Positions 15,446 to 23,386 are shown, counted from the first letter of the stretch. The stretch: DNA of 28,858 nucleotides from Clostridia bacterium (GCA_900757025.1 CAAEMG010000010.1:1-28858); one strand, 5' to 3'. Made by a program: numbers and translations. Notes: generated by a model not told the origin, from the letters alone.

Positions 15446-15518
15446 TTATCTGCTGCTTTCAGGCAGAGGGCGGCAGATAATAATGAAGATTTTAAACCGC
15501 ACGGATGCGGATTAAAAT
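15446..15518 (+). ncRNA. Two strong stem-loops between amidohydrolase and DUF997 genes, class unknown
   Basis: Hairpin 1: TTATCTGC (15446-15453) pairs perfectly with GCAGATAA (15473-15480), with an inner TGC/GCA stem and a one-sided GAGGGCG bulge. Hairpin 2: ATTTTAA-A-CCGC pairs with GCGG-A-TTAAAAT (15489-15518), with one A-A mismatch and a 6-nt loop. Neither is followed by a T run, so they are not ordinary terminators. They might form a regulatory RNA, a processing site or a stabilising 3' end for the amidohydrolase message. I do not recognise a known riboswitch class. Confidence 0.4.
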
Positions 15519-15626
15519 ACAGGCGGTGAGGCTCAAGCCGTCAAATGGTCTTTATATTCATTGCAGGGGATATGAAGGCGGAACTTATTTTTTATCATTT
15601 AATAATCTTATTAGGAGGGATTGTTT

Positions 15627-15902
15627 ATGCAGAAAATGAGCTACAAAGAAAAATTTGTTCAGATGAACAAAGAAGCAAAAGCTACATGGATTGCAGCAGC
15701 AATAGTAATCATCTTTTGGTGGCTTGCAGGATTCGGCGTATACTCGGTATGGGGCGCAGAAGTTACGATTCTCGGTATGCCTGCTTGGTTTATGCTTAGC
15801 TGTTTCGGTTCATGGATTTTGGCAATTATTGCAGTTGCTATTTTAATCACAAAGGTATTTAAAGACTTCGACCTTGGTGACGACGAAAAGGAGGGAAAAT
15901 AA
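15627..15902 (+). CDS. DUF997 (YhdT-like) small membrane protein
   Basis: 91 residues from ATG 15627, which has AGGAGG (15613-15618) 8 nt upstream; a TTG at 15621 is too close to that site. Two hydrophobic spans are visible (about 20-40 and 50-75), separated by a short loop with EVTILGMPAWF. Proteins of this type, such as E. coli YhdT, are commonly encoded directly before PanF-like sodium/solute symporters, as here, where its TAA stop is followed at once by the symporter ATG. It is probably an accessory subunit of the symporter in the cytoplasmic membrane. Codon use favours ATC and TTC more than most neighbours. Confidence 0.85.
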   Translation: MQKMSYKEKFVQMNKEAKATWIAAAIVIIFWWLAGFGVYSVWGAEVTILGMPAWFMLSCFGSWILAIIAVAILITKVFKDFDLGDDEKEGK

Positions 15903-17426
15903 ATGGATGCTTTCTTAAGACTTTCACCCGTATTTGTTTTCTTCATTGTACTTCTTGGTTTAGGTTTCTATATCCAGAAGACATCAGCAGATGCTAAAGC
16001 TGCTAACTTCTCCAAAGAGTATTTCATCGGCGGCAGAAGCCTTGGTGGTTTCGTTCTTGCCATGACGCTTGTTGCTACATATTCATCTGTTTCATCATTC
16101 CTTTCAGGTCCTGGCGTTGCTTGGCAGAAAGGTTTCGGCTGGGTTTACTACGCATCAACACAGGTTGTTGCAGCGTTCATAGTTCTCGGTGTTCTTGGTA
16201 AGAAAATGGCAGTTATCGGTCGTAAATTCGACTGCGTTACCGTTATCGACGTTGTAAGAGCAAGATACAACTCAAACGCACTTGCAAACATTCTTGCAGT
16301 AGTTATCATTGTATTCTTCACAACAACAATGCTTGGTCAGTTCATTGGCGGTGCTCAGATTTTCTCTGCAGCAACAGGCATGAGCTACGTAGCAGGCCTT
16401 ATATTCTTTGCAGTTGTAGTTGTTCTTTACACAACAGTAGGCGGTTTCAACGCCGTTGCAATAACAGATACAGCTTGTGCAATCGTAATGCTTATCGGTA
16501 TGTTCTGCCTTGGTTATGCAATCATTACTAAAGGCGGCGGACTTGCAAACATTATGCAGACAGTAAACGATGCTTCTGCACAGGCAGTTGCTACAGGCGA
16601 AGGCTTCAATATGTTAAGCCCAACAGCCGAAAGCGGCGGAGTAGCTACTATCCCTATCCCTCTTTATATTACACAGTGGATGCTTTGCGGCGTTACAACA
16701 CTTGGTCTTCCACAGTCAAACGTACGTTGCTTGAGCTACAAAGATACAAAATCAGTTCATCAGGCTATGATGTATGGTACTATCGTAGTTGGTGCTATGA
16801 TGGTTGGTATGCATATGCTCGGTGTTCTTTCAAGAGGTGTTCTTACATCTATTCCTGAAGGCGCATCAACAGATACAGTTGTTCCTACTCTTATTACTCA
16901 GTATATGCACCCATTCCTTGCCGGTGTAACAATTATCGGACCTCTTGCTGCAACAATGTCTACAATATCTTCACTTCTTATCGCAGGTTCTTCAGCTATC
17001 GTTAAGGATATTTACCTTCACCATAAAGAAGAAAAGAAAGAAGAAGTTGACCAGAAATTCGTTGGTAAAATTTCACTTGCAGTTACAGCTATTATGGGTA
17101 TCGTATCCGTTCTTATGGCTCTTAATCCACCGGACATCATCGTTTGGATTAATATGTTCGCATTCGGTGGTCTTCAGACAGCATTCTTCTGGACACTCGT
17201 TCTTGGTCTTTTCTGGAAGAAAGCAAATGCAACAGGTGCTCTCGTTGGTTCAGTAGGCGGTCTTGCTCTCTACTGTGTAACAATGGCTGTAGGCTTTAAG
17301 ATAAGCACATTCCACAATATCATCATCGGTATTGTATCAGGTCTTGTTCTCTTCATCATCGGTTCGCTTATTGGTAAACCGACAGAAGAAAAGACACTCA
17401 AAGAGTTCTTCCCTGAGAAATATTAA
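15903..17426 (+). CDS. panF: Sodium/solute symporter (SSS family), PanF-like
   Basis: 507 residues with about 13 membrane spans. Signature features are YFIGGRSLGGFVLAMTLVATYSSVSSFLSGPGVAW near the N-terminus, a VLYTTVGGFNAVAITD segment, and GPLAATMSTISSLLIAGSSAIVKDIY, the late conserved SSS motif. PanF imports pantothenate with sodium, and the preceding DUF997 gene strengthens that subgroup, but the operon with an amidohydrolase and a GntR regulator allows another carboxylate or amide substrate. The ATG directly follows the DUF997 stop, and its ribosome-binding site GGAGGG is within that gene's end. Codon use is rich in ATC and TTC, which points to high expression. A strong terminator follows. 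Confidence 0.85.
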   Translation: MDAFLRLSPVFVFFIVLLGLGFYIQKTSADAKAANFSKEYFIGGRSLGGFVLAMTLVATYSSVSSFLSGPGVAWQKGFGWVYYASTQVVAAFIVLGVLGKKMAVIGRKFDCVTVIDVVRARYNSNALANILAVVIIVFFTTTMLGQFIGGAQIFSAATGMSYVAGLIFFAVVVVLYTTVGGFNAVAITDTACAIVMLIGMFCLGYAIITKGGGLANIMQTVNDASAQAVATGEGFNMLSPTAESGGVATIPIPLYITQWMLCGVTTLGLPQSNVRCLSYKDTKSVHQAMMYGTIVVGAMMVGMHMLGVLSRGVLTSIPEGASTDTVVPTLITQYMHPFLAGVTIIGPLAATMSTISSLLIAGSSAIVKDIYLHHKEEKKEEVDQKFVGKISLAVTAIMGIVSVLMALNPPDIIVWINMFAFGGLQTAFFWTLVLGLFWKKANATGALVGSVGGLALYCVTMAVGFKISTFHNIIIGIVSGLVLFIIGSLIGKPTEEKTLKEFFPEKY

Positions 17427-17453
17427 TCTGCCAGTATTAATATAATCATAAAA

Positions 17454-17487
17454 AAACAGCAGTCTTGGTTTCAAGGCTGCTGTTTTG
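17454..17487 (+). terminator. Intrinsic terminator of the panF-like operon
   Basis: AAAACAGCAG (17454-17463) pairs with CTGCTGTTTT (17478-17487), with further CTTG/CAAG pairing inside and a short loop, placed 27 bp after the symporter stop. Confidence 0.9.
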
Positions 17488-17540
17488 CTTTGTAAATTAT
17501 GGTTTGACGGAAGGATTTTTTGTTATATCATTACCTCTGT

Positions 17541-17684
17541 TTGTTATTCTGAGCGAAGCGCAGTGGAGTCGAAGAATTTCACGAACTCAAAAGAAAAGCC
17601 ATAAGTTTATCATTTTTAACTTGCTTAACAAAGATATTGTATGTTTCGACTGTGTGCGTTGCCATTTGCTTAACATGACAAAAT
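17541..17684. repeat. Inverted-repeat element in the panF-tilS gap (copy D)
   Basis: The left end TTGTTATTCTGAGCGAAGCG continues to AGTCGAAGAATTT (17541-17580). The right end, read as reverse complement, begins TTTTGTCATGTTAAGC and continues to AGTCGAAACAT (17641-17684). The two ends are imperfect inverted copies of each other, and the left end also resembles the starts of the copies at 414 and 12056. No open frame of note lies between, so it is a small non-coding, MITE- or REP-like element. The rest of the 17427-17828 gap holds the panF terminator and the tilS promoter. Confidence 0.5.
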
Positions 17685-17767
17685 ATCGGCATTTTTTGAT
17701 AGAGAGAAAATGTTCGTAAAATCAAACTTTTATATTTAACGCCAAAAATCTATACAACATATCTTTC

Positions 17768-17796
17768 TTGCAAATAGAACACCTATGTTGTAATAT
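17768..17796 (+). promoter_or_regulatory. Possible promoter of tilS-hpt
   Basis: TTGCAA (17768-17773), 17 nt, TAATAT (17791-17796), about 30 bp before the tilS start. Matches are partial. Confidence 0.45.
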
Positions 17797-17828
17797 AAAT
17801 ATATATTTTTTAAAAAAGAGGTCGGAAT

Positions 17829-19184
17829 ATGCTTAAAAAAGCAGAAGAAACCATAAAAAAATATAATATGATACAAAATGGCGACAAAATTGTTGCAGCA
17901 CTTTCGGGTGGTGCCGATTCTGTTGCACTTTTGTGTTTTCTCTGTGAACTTAGAAAAAAGCTCGACATTTCTGTTTATGCCGTTCATGTAAACCACGGCA
18001 TAAGGGGAAAAGAGGCAGACGGCGACTGTGAGTTTTGTCAAAAACTGTGTCAAAGGCTTGGTGTTGAGATTTTTGTTAAAAATGCCGATATACCAAAAAT
18101 TGCAGCTCAAACGGGTATGGGCAGCGAAGAAGCCGGAAGAAAAGTAAGGTATGAGGCTTTTAATGAGGTAATGAAAAAAACAGGCGCAAAAAAAACAGCC
18201 GTTGCACATAACCTTAACGATAATGCCGAAACGGTTATTATGCGTATATGCCGTGGCAGCGGAGCAAAAGGTTTAAGCGGAATACCGCCTGTAAGAGGCA
18301 ATATAATACGTCCTCTTATAAACTGTTCAAGAGCCGATATTGAAAAATATTTAAAAGAAATAAATCAGGCCTTTAGAACAGACAGCACCAATCTTGAGGA
18401 CGAGTATACAAGAAACCGTATAAGACATCATATTCTGCCTGCTATGGAAAAAAATATCAATTCTTCCGCAATATTTAATATATCAAAAGCTGCCGAAATA
18501 ATTTCGGAAGACGAGGACTTTATTGAAAACTATGCAATGGCAGTTTTAAAAAAATGCCTTTTAAAAGCCGATGATGAAAAAATCGAAATTGATGCGGAAT
18601 ATTTTTCAAAGCAGCATAGAGCCGTTAAAAAGCGCATTGTGCGTATTGCCTTGGAAAAACTTACAAAAAGTTCTAAAGACATAACAACATCTCATGTGGA
18701 AAGCGTTATTGATATATTCCAAGGAAAAACGGGACGCAGCTACAGCCTGCCATATTCGGTAATTGCCGAAAAAAGTTATGAAAAAGCTGTTTTAAGAAAA
18801 GAAAAAGCCGGCAAAAAAGAGTTTTTTTATGCCTTGAGCAAAGACGAGGTTTTTGTTAAGGAAGCAGGAGTTTATGTTTCTCTTTCTGATACAAAACCGG
18901 AAAACGGCGAATACAGATGTATTGACATTGAAAAGGCAGAAGATGGCTTTTTTGTACGAAACAGACAAAACGGCGACAGAATATGTATTAATAAAGACGG
19001 CAGAAGCCGAAAAATAAAGGATATTTTGATTGACCTTAAAGTTCCGAAAAATGAAAGGGATTTTGTTCCCGTTATAGGATGCAAAAAAGGTATTATATGG
19101 GCATATCCATACAGAAGCAGTTCATATTTCGGAGCTGATGAAAAAACAAATAAAAAAATTTATATTACAATACGGAGGGTATAA
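17829..19184 (+). CDS. tilS: tRNA(Ile)-lysidine synthetase
   Basis: 451 residues. The PP-loop ATPase motif SGGADS (26-31) is near the N-terminus, followed by VHVNHGIRGKEADGD, a TilS hallmark, and AHNLNDNAETVIMRICRGSG. The C-terminal region carries the substrate-binding and TilS C domains, with GDRICINKDGRSRKIKDILIDLKVP near the end. TilS attaches lysine to C34 of tRNA-Ile(CAU), changing its identity and codon reading from AUG to AUA; it is essential. The stop is 3 bp before hpt, as in many Firmicutes, so the two are cotranscribed. A GAGGT site precedes the ATG. Confidence 0.98.
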   Translation: MLKKAEETIKKYNMIQNGDKIVAALSGGADSVALLCFLCELRKKLDISVYAVHVNHGIRGKEADGDCEFCQKLCQRLGVEIFVKNADIPKIAAQTGMGSEEAGRKVRYEAFNEVMKKTGAKKTAVAHNLNDNAETVIMRICRGSGAKGLSGIPPVRGNIIRPLINCSRADIEKYLKEINQAFRTDSTNLEDEYTRNRIRHHILPAMEKNINSSAIFNISKAAEIISEDEDFIENYAMAVLKKCLLKADDEKIEIDAEYFSKQHRAVKKRIVRIALEKLTKSSKDITTSHVESVIDIFQGKTGRSYSLPYSVIAEKSYEKAVLRKEKAGKKEFFYALSKDEVFVKEAGVYVSLSDTKPENGEYRCIDIEKAEDGFFVRNRQNGDRICINKDGRSRKIKDILIDLKVPKNERDFVPVIGCKKGIIWAYPYRSSSYFGADEKTNKKIYITIRRV

Positions 19185-19187
19185 AAA

Positions 19188-19715
19188 ATGAAGGAAAGCA
19201 TAAGAGAGTATATATCAAAGGAAAAACTTGAAAAGAAAGTTGCCGAACTTGGCGCACAGATTGAAAAAGATTATGAAGGGGAAGAAATTCATTTTGTATG
19301 CGTTCTTAAAGGCGGCGTAACATTTATGGTTGACCTTGCAAGAGCCGTAAAGAAAAATGTTTATATGCACTTTATGGATGTTTCAAGCTACGGAAACTCA
19401 ACAGAAAGCAGCGGAAATATCAAAATTCTTATGGATATTGACGAGCCTATAAAAGATAAAAACATTATTATTATAGAAGATATTATAGACAGCGGAAGAA
19501 CACTTGCCGTTCTTAAAGATATGCTTCTTGCAAGAGGACCTAAGAGCCTTAAAATATGTACTCTTTTAAACAAGCCCGAAAGAAGAGTAAGCCATGTTGA
19601 CGTTGATTACGAAGGTTTCAGCATACCGGACGAATTTGTTGTGGGATATGGTCTTGATTATGCCCAGAAATACAGAAACCTTGACTATGTTGGAATAATT
19701 TCTTTTGAGGAATAA
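19188..19715 (+). CDS. hpt: Hypoxanthine phosphoribosyltransferase
   Basis: 175 residues, a normal length for bacterial HPRT. It converts hypoxanthine or guanine plus PRPP to IMP or GMP in purine salvage. The PRPP-binding loop IIIIEDIIDSGRTL (about 93-106) is intact, as are VLKGGVTFMVDLA (39-51), the flexible SSYGN loop (66-70) and the C-terminal GYGLDYAQKYRNL. It follows tilS by 3 bp with its own GGAGGG site. The tilS-hpt-ftsH order is conserved in Bacillus and Clostridium. Confidence 0.97.
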   Translation: MKESIREYISKEKLEKKVAELGAQIEKDYEGEEIHFVCVLKGGVTFMVDLARAVKKNVYMHFMDVSSYGNSTESSGNIKILMDIDEPIKDKNIIIIEDIIDSGRTLAVLKDMLLARGPKSLKICTLLNKPERRVSHVDVDYEGFSIPDEFVVGYGLDYAQKYRNLDYVGIISFEE

Positions 19716-20036
19716 TTTTAATAAAAAAGGGATAATATTTTTGTAAAGATATTATTTAGGTGTTTTGTTTAAAAAAATATATTTTCTGAAAAAAACAGAA
19801 TAAAAATAAAACATTTTTCAGAATAACGTATATAAATACGGTGATAATTTTAAGATGAAGGAATCGGCTTTTATAAAGTTTGTTTTCTTCATCTTTGTGT
19901 TTTAAATATTATTTGATTGTCGGGGGTTGTTTTTGGTTGCCATTAAATAATATTTATGCTAAAATATATTATTGATTTGCTGTATATTTTACACACTTTA
20001 CACCAAAAAATAAAATTCACATAGGAGGGTGATTGT
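19716..20036. other. hpt-ftsH intergenic region with several palindromes and a promoter
   Basis: 320 bp without a gene. It holds AAGATGAAG (19852-19860) paired perfectly with CTTCATCTT (19887-19895), and AAATATTATTT (19904-19914) paired perfectly with AAATAATATTT (19945-19955), plus a shorter ATAATAT/ATATTAT repeat near 19733. The first may terminate hpt transcripts, but its T run is weak. The second flanks the -35 of the ftsH promoter, which could place it under a regulator. Confidence 0.5.
19937..19965 (+). promoter_or_regulatory. Promoter of ftsH
   Basis: TTGCCA (19937-19942), 17 nt, TAAAAT (19960-19965), both one mismatch from consensus, giving a leader of about 65 nt. The -10 box directly follows a perfect 11-bp inverted repeat whose right arm lies within the spacer. 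Confidence 0.6.
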
Positions 20037-21923
20037 TTGAATAAATACATTAAAAGCTTCGGTCTTTATGCTGTGCTTTTTATAGCGGTTTTAAGCATAT
20101 TGGCTGCAGTAAACAGCAATTATACCGAGCCGCAGGAGGTCAGCTATACATACACTGACTTAATGGAAAAAATAGAAAACGGCGATGTTAAGAAAGTATC
20201 TATAGAAAGAAGCAATGAAGTAAGCGACTACGGTACGGTTACGGCAGAGCTTAGCGACGGAACAAAAATTACAACGGAAGTTCCTTCTCTTTCGGTATTT
20301 TCACAGTATGCACAGCAGCAGGTTCTTGATAACAAGCTGTCTGTGGAAATTGAGCCGCTTCCAAAAACAAGCGTTATAAGCTCCATACTTCCTTCAATGA
20401 TACTTATGGTGCTTGCGGTTATAATTTTTTCCGTTATGTTCCAGAAAATGCAGGGCGGCGGCGGAAAGATGATGTCTTTCGGCAAAAGCAAAGCAAAAGT
20501 TACAATAGACGACAAAAACAGAGTTACATTTGAAAATGTTGCAGGTCTTGACGAAGAAAAGGCGGAGCTTCAGGAGCTTGTTGATTTCCTTAAAGAACCG
20601 GGCAGATATATTGAGCTTGGCGCAAGAATACCTAAGGGTGTTCTTCTTGTAGGCCCTCCGGGAACAGGTAAAACTCTTCTTGCAAAGGCTGTTGCCGGTG
20701 AGGCAAGGGTTCCTTTCTTCAGCATTTCCGGTTCAGACTTTGTTGAAATGTTTGTGGGCGTAGGTGCATCAAGAGTAAGAGACCTTTTCGACCAGGCAAA
20801 GAAAAACTCGCCTTGTATAGTGTTTATTGATGAAATTGATGCTGTCGGCAGAAAAAGAGGCGCAGGCCTTGGCGGCGGACACGATGAAAGAGAACAGACA
20901 TTAAACCAGCTTCTTGTTGAAATGGACGGTTTCGGCGTAAATGAAGGTGTTATAGTTGTTGCGGCAACAAACAGAGCCGATATACTTGACCCGGCTATTT
21001 TAAGACCGGGACGTTTCGACAGACAGGTTTATGTTGGCAGACCTGACGTAAGAGGAAGAGAAGCAATACTTAACGTACATGCTAAGGGAAAACCTCTTGC
21101 AGATGATGTAGACCTTAATGTTGTTGCCAAAACAACATCGGGCTTTACAGGCGCAGACCTTGCAAACCTTCTTAACGAAGCGGCACTTCTTTCCGCAAGA
21201 GAAGGCAAAAAGAAAATTGATATGGCTGAAATTCAGAAGGCTTTTGTTAAAGTTGGCATAGGAACAGAGAAAAAGAGCCGTGTAATAAGCGAAAAAGAAA
21301 AACTTATTACTGCATACCATGAAGGCGGACACGCAATACTTTTTGAACTTCTTGACCATCTTGACCCTGTCCACAGCATTTCGATTATACCTACCGGTAT
21401 GGCAGGAGGATACACAATGCCTCTTCCCGGCGAGGATAAAATGTATGTAACAAAGAACCAGATGAAAGAAGAAATTATAAGTTTCCTTGGCGGACGTGCC
21501 GCAGAAAGCATTATATTTAAAGATGTTACAACAGGTGCTTCAAACGATATTCAGCGTGCTACGGCAATGGCAAGAGATATGGTTATGAAATACGGTATGA
21601 GCGACCGTCTTGGACCTATACAGTTTGGCGAAGACAGTGACGAAGTATTTATAGGCAGAGAAATAGGACGTTCAAGAAATTACGGCGAAGAAATAGCCGC
21701 AATAATTGATGAAGAAGTTAAGACAATAATGACTCAGTCTTATAAAGAGGCTCTCAGAATTATAAATGAAAACATTGACGTTCTTCATGCAACGGCGAAA
21801 CTTCTTCTTGAAAAAGAAAAGATTACAGGCGAAGAATTCAGAGCGCTTTTTAAGAAAGACGATGCAGTTAATATTGTTGAAGATAAAGAAGCATTAAATG
21901 CAGAGCCACAGAGCGAAGCATAA
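20037..21923 (+). CDS. ftsH: ATP-dependent zinc metalloprotease FtsH
   Basis: 628 residues, starting at TTG 20037 with AGGAGG 8 nt upstream. Two membrane segments (about 8-25 and 114-136) flank an extracytoplasmic domain. The AAA domain has Walker A GPPGTGKT (206-213), Walker B IVFIDEIDAVG, the FVG pore loop (FVEMFVGVGASRVRD), and an arginine-finger region (RPGRFDRQV). The protease zinc motif reads HEGGH (HExxH), with downstream Asp ligand in the SNDIQRATAMARDMV segment. FtsH degrades membrane and regulatory proteins in a hexamer at the membrane and is linked to sporulation in Bacillus. Position after tilS-hpt fits the conserved order. Confidence 0.98.
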   Translation: MNKYIKSFGLYAVLFIAVLSILAAVNSNYTEPQEVSYTYTDLMEKIENGDVKKVSIERSNEVSDYGTVTAELSDGTKITTEVPSLSVFSQYAQQQVLDNKLSVEIEPLPKTSVISSILPSMILMVLAVIIFSVMFQKMQGGGGKMMSFGKSKAKVTIDDKNRVTFENVAGLDEEKAELQELVDFLKEPGRYIELGARIPKGVLLVGPPGTGKTLLAKAVAGEARVPFFSISGSDFVEMFVGVGASRVRDLFDQAKKNSPCIVFIDEIDAVGRKRGAGLGGGHDEREQTLNQLLVEMDGFGVNEGVIVVAATNRADILDPAILRPGRFDRQVYVGRPDVRGREAILNVHAKGKPLADDVDLNVVAKTTSGFTGADLANLLNEAALLSAREGKKKIDMAEIQKAFVKVGIGTEKKSRVISEKEKLITAYHEGGHAILFELLDHLDPVHSISIIPTGMAGGYTMPLPGEDKMYVTKNQMKEEIISFLGGRAAESIIFKDVTTGASNDIQRATAMARDMVMKYGMSDRLGPIQFGEDSDEVFIGREIGRSRNYGEEIAAIIDEEVKTIMTQSYKEALRIINENIDVLHATAKLLLEKEKITGEEFRALFKKDDAVNIVEDKEALNAEPQSEA

Positions 21924-21951
21924 TTGTAGTTGGTAAAAGGAGTTGATTGCT

Positions 21952-22335
21952 TTGGAGTACAATTTACAAAAGGGAATGACAAACGAAGAAGAATATATTG
22001 TTGATAAAAAGGCAGTTACAACTCATTTATCGGGTGTAAGCGTGCTTGCAACTCCTGTGCTTATAGGCTGGATAGAAGAAACAGCTCTTCAGCTTTGCAA
22101 ACAGGTTCTTCCGGCTGGATATGACACTGTTGGCTGCGAAGTAAACGTAAAGCATATTGCACCTACACCTATGGAAATGAACGTAAGGGTTATTACGGAA
22201 ATTGAAGAGGTAAACGGCAAAATAATTACATTTAAGGTTAAGGCATATGACGACAACAACAAAATATGCGAAGGCACACACGTAAGAGCCGTTATAGAAA
22301 CAGAAAGATTTAAAGCAAAGCTTAAAGCTATGTAA
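21952..22335 (+). CDS. FlK-like hotdog-fold thioesterase
   Basis: 127 residues from TTG 21952, with AAGGAG (21937-21942) 9 nt upstream; a TTG at 21943 directly abuts that site. The sequence has the catalytic pattern of fluoroacetyl-CoA thioesterase FlK: Thr34 in VLATPVLI, Glu42 in WIEETA and His68 in VNVKHIAPTP, all exactly 8 positions before FlK Thr42, Glu50 and His76. It is therefore likely an acyl-CoA thioesterase, but the substrate is unknown and fluoroacetate is not implied. It follows ftsH by 28 bp with no terminator between, so it may be partly cotranscribed with it, and lies 35 bp before argF. Confidence 0.85.
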   Translation: MEYNLQKGMTNEEEYIVDKKAVTTHLSGVSVLATPVLIGWIEETALQLCKQVLPAGYDTVGCEVNVKHIAPTPMEMNVRVITEIEEVNGKIITFKVKAYDDNNKICEGTHVRAVIETERFKAKLKAM

Positions 22336-22370
22336 GTAAATGCTTTTTATAGGGAAAAGAGGAATTTAAA

Positions 22371-23324
22371 ATGGAAAAAGGCAGCATAAATCTTAAAGGA
22401 AGAAGTTTTCTTACTTTAAAAGACTTTACAGCAGAAGAAATTGAATATTTTGTAGACCTTGCGGCAGATTTGAAAGCAAAGAAAAAAGCAGGCATTTTTG
22501 AAAATCATCTTGAACATAAAAATGTTGCTCTTATATTTGAAAAACCTTCCACAAGAACAAGATGCTCATTTACAATAGGCGCTGTAGATGAAGGTGCGCA
22601 TCCTGAATACCTCAGCAAAAACGATATTCAGCTTGGACATAAAGAAACAGTTGAAGATACAGCAAGAGTTCTCGGAAGAATGTTTGACGGTATTGAATTT
22701 AGAGGTTTTTCACAGGAAACAGTTGAAAAACTTGCAAAATACAGCGGTGTGCCTGTTTGGAATGGCCTTACAGACGAAGACCACCCAACACAGGTTCTTG
22801 CGGATTTCCTTACAATAAAGGAAAAATTCGGTCATCTTAAAGGCATTAAATTTGTATACTGTGGTGACGGAAGAAACAATATGTCAAACGCACTTATGAT
22901 AGGTGCATCAAAAATGGGTATGCACTTTGTGATTGCTTCCCCAGAAAGCCTTTTCCCTGATGAAAAGCTTGTTGCCCAGTGCAAAGAATATGCAAAAGAA
23001 AGCGGAGCAACAATTACAATTACATCAGACCCTAAGGAAGCTGTTAAAGACGCGGATGTTATCTATACAGATGTTTGGGTAAGCATGGGCGAAGAAGAAA
23101 AGGCAGCCGAAAGAATTGCAATTCTTAAACCATATCAGGTAAACAGCGACCTTATGAAAGCAACAGGAAAGGACAGCACAATATTTATGCACTGCCTTCC
23201 TGCCGTAAGAGAAAAAGAGGTTACAAACGAAGTTATAGAGGGAAAACAGTCTGTTGTATTTGATGAGGCTGAAAACCGTATGCACACTATAAAAGCCGTT
23301 ATGGTGGCAACACTTGGCAAATAA
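22371..23324 (+). CDS. argF: Ornithine carbamoyltransferase
   Basis: 317 residues, the typical length. It makes citrulline from ornithine and carbamoyl phosphate in arginine synthesis, or runs in reverse in the arginine deiminase route. Visible are the carbamoyl-phosphate loop STRTR (60-64), HPTQ (138-141), the ornithine loop DVWVSMG (about 226-232), and MHCLPA with the catalytic Cys. No arginine genes flank it, so anabolic (argF) versus catabolic (arcB) use is undecided; the symbol is a default. A ribosome-binding site AGAGG precedes the ATG, and a strong terminator follows the stop. Confidence 0.95.
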   Translation: MEKGSINLKGRSFLTLKDFTAEEIEYFVDLAADLKAKKKAGIFENHLEHKNVALIFEKPSTRTRCSFTIGAVDEGAHPEYLSKNDIQLGHKETVEDTARVLGRMFDGIEFRGFSQETVEKLAKYSGVPVWNGLTDEDHPTQVLADFLTIKEKFGHLKGIKFVYCGDGRNNMSNALMIGASKMGMHFVIASPESLFPDEKLVAQCKEYAKESGATITITSDPKEAVKDADVIYTDVWVSMGEEEKAAERIAILKPYQVNSDLMKATGKDSTIFMHCLPAVREKEVTNEVIEGKQSVVFDEAENRMHTIKAVMVATLGK

Positions 23325-23329
23325 GAAAA

Positions 23330-23364
23330 AAGCAACAACCGGATTGTCCGGTTATTGCTTTTTT
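23330..23364 (+). terminator. Intrinsic terminator of argF
   Basis: AAGCAA-C-AACCGG pairs with CCGGTT-A-TTGCTT around a 5-nt loop, followed by a T run ending at 23364, directly after the argF stop. Confidence 0.9.
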
Positions 23365-23386
23365 ATATCCGAAAGAAAGAGAACAT

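Noticed and set aside
15489..15518. Guanidine-II (mini-ykkC) riboswitch because of an ACGG in the loop
   Set aside because: That class has two hairpins with ACGR tetraloops; here the loop has six bases and the other hairpin does not carry such a loop.
19988..20016. Promoter TTTACA-17-TAAAAT just before ftsH
   Set aside because: Transcription would begin within the ribosome-binding site at 20023-20028, which would remove it; the upstream promoter at 19937-19965 fits better.
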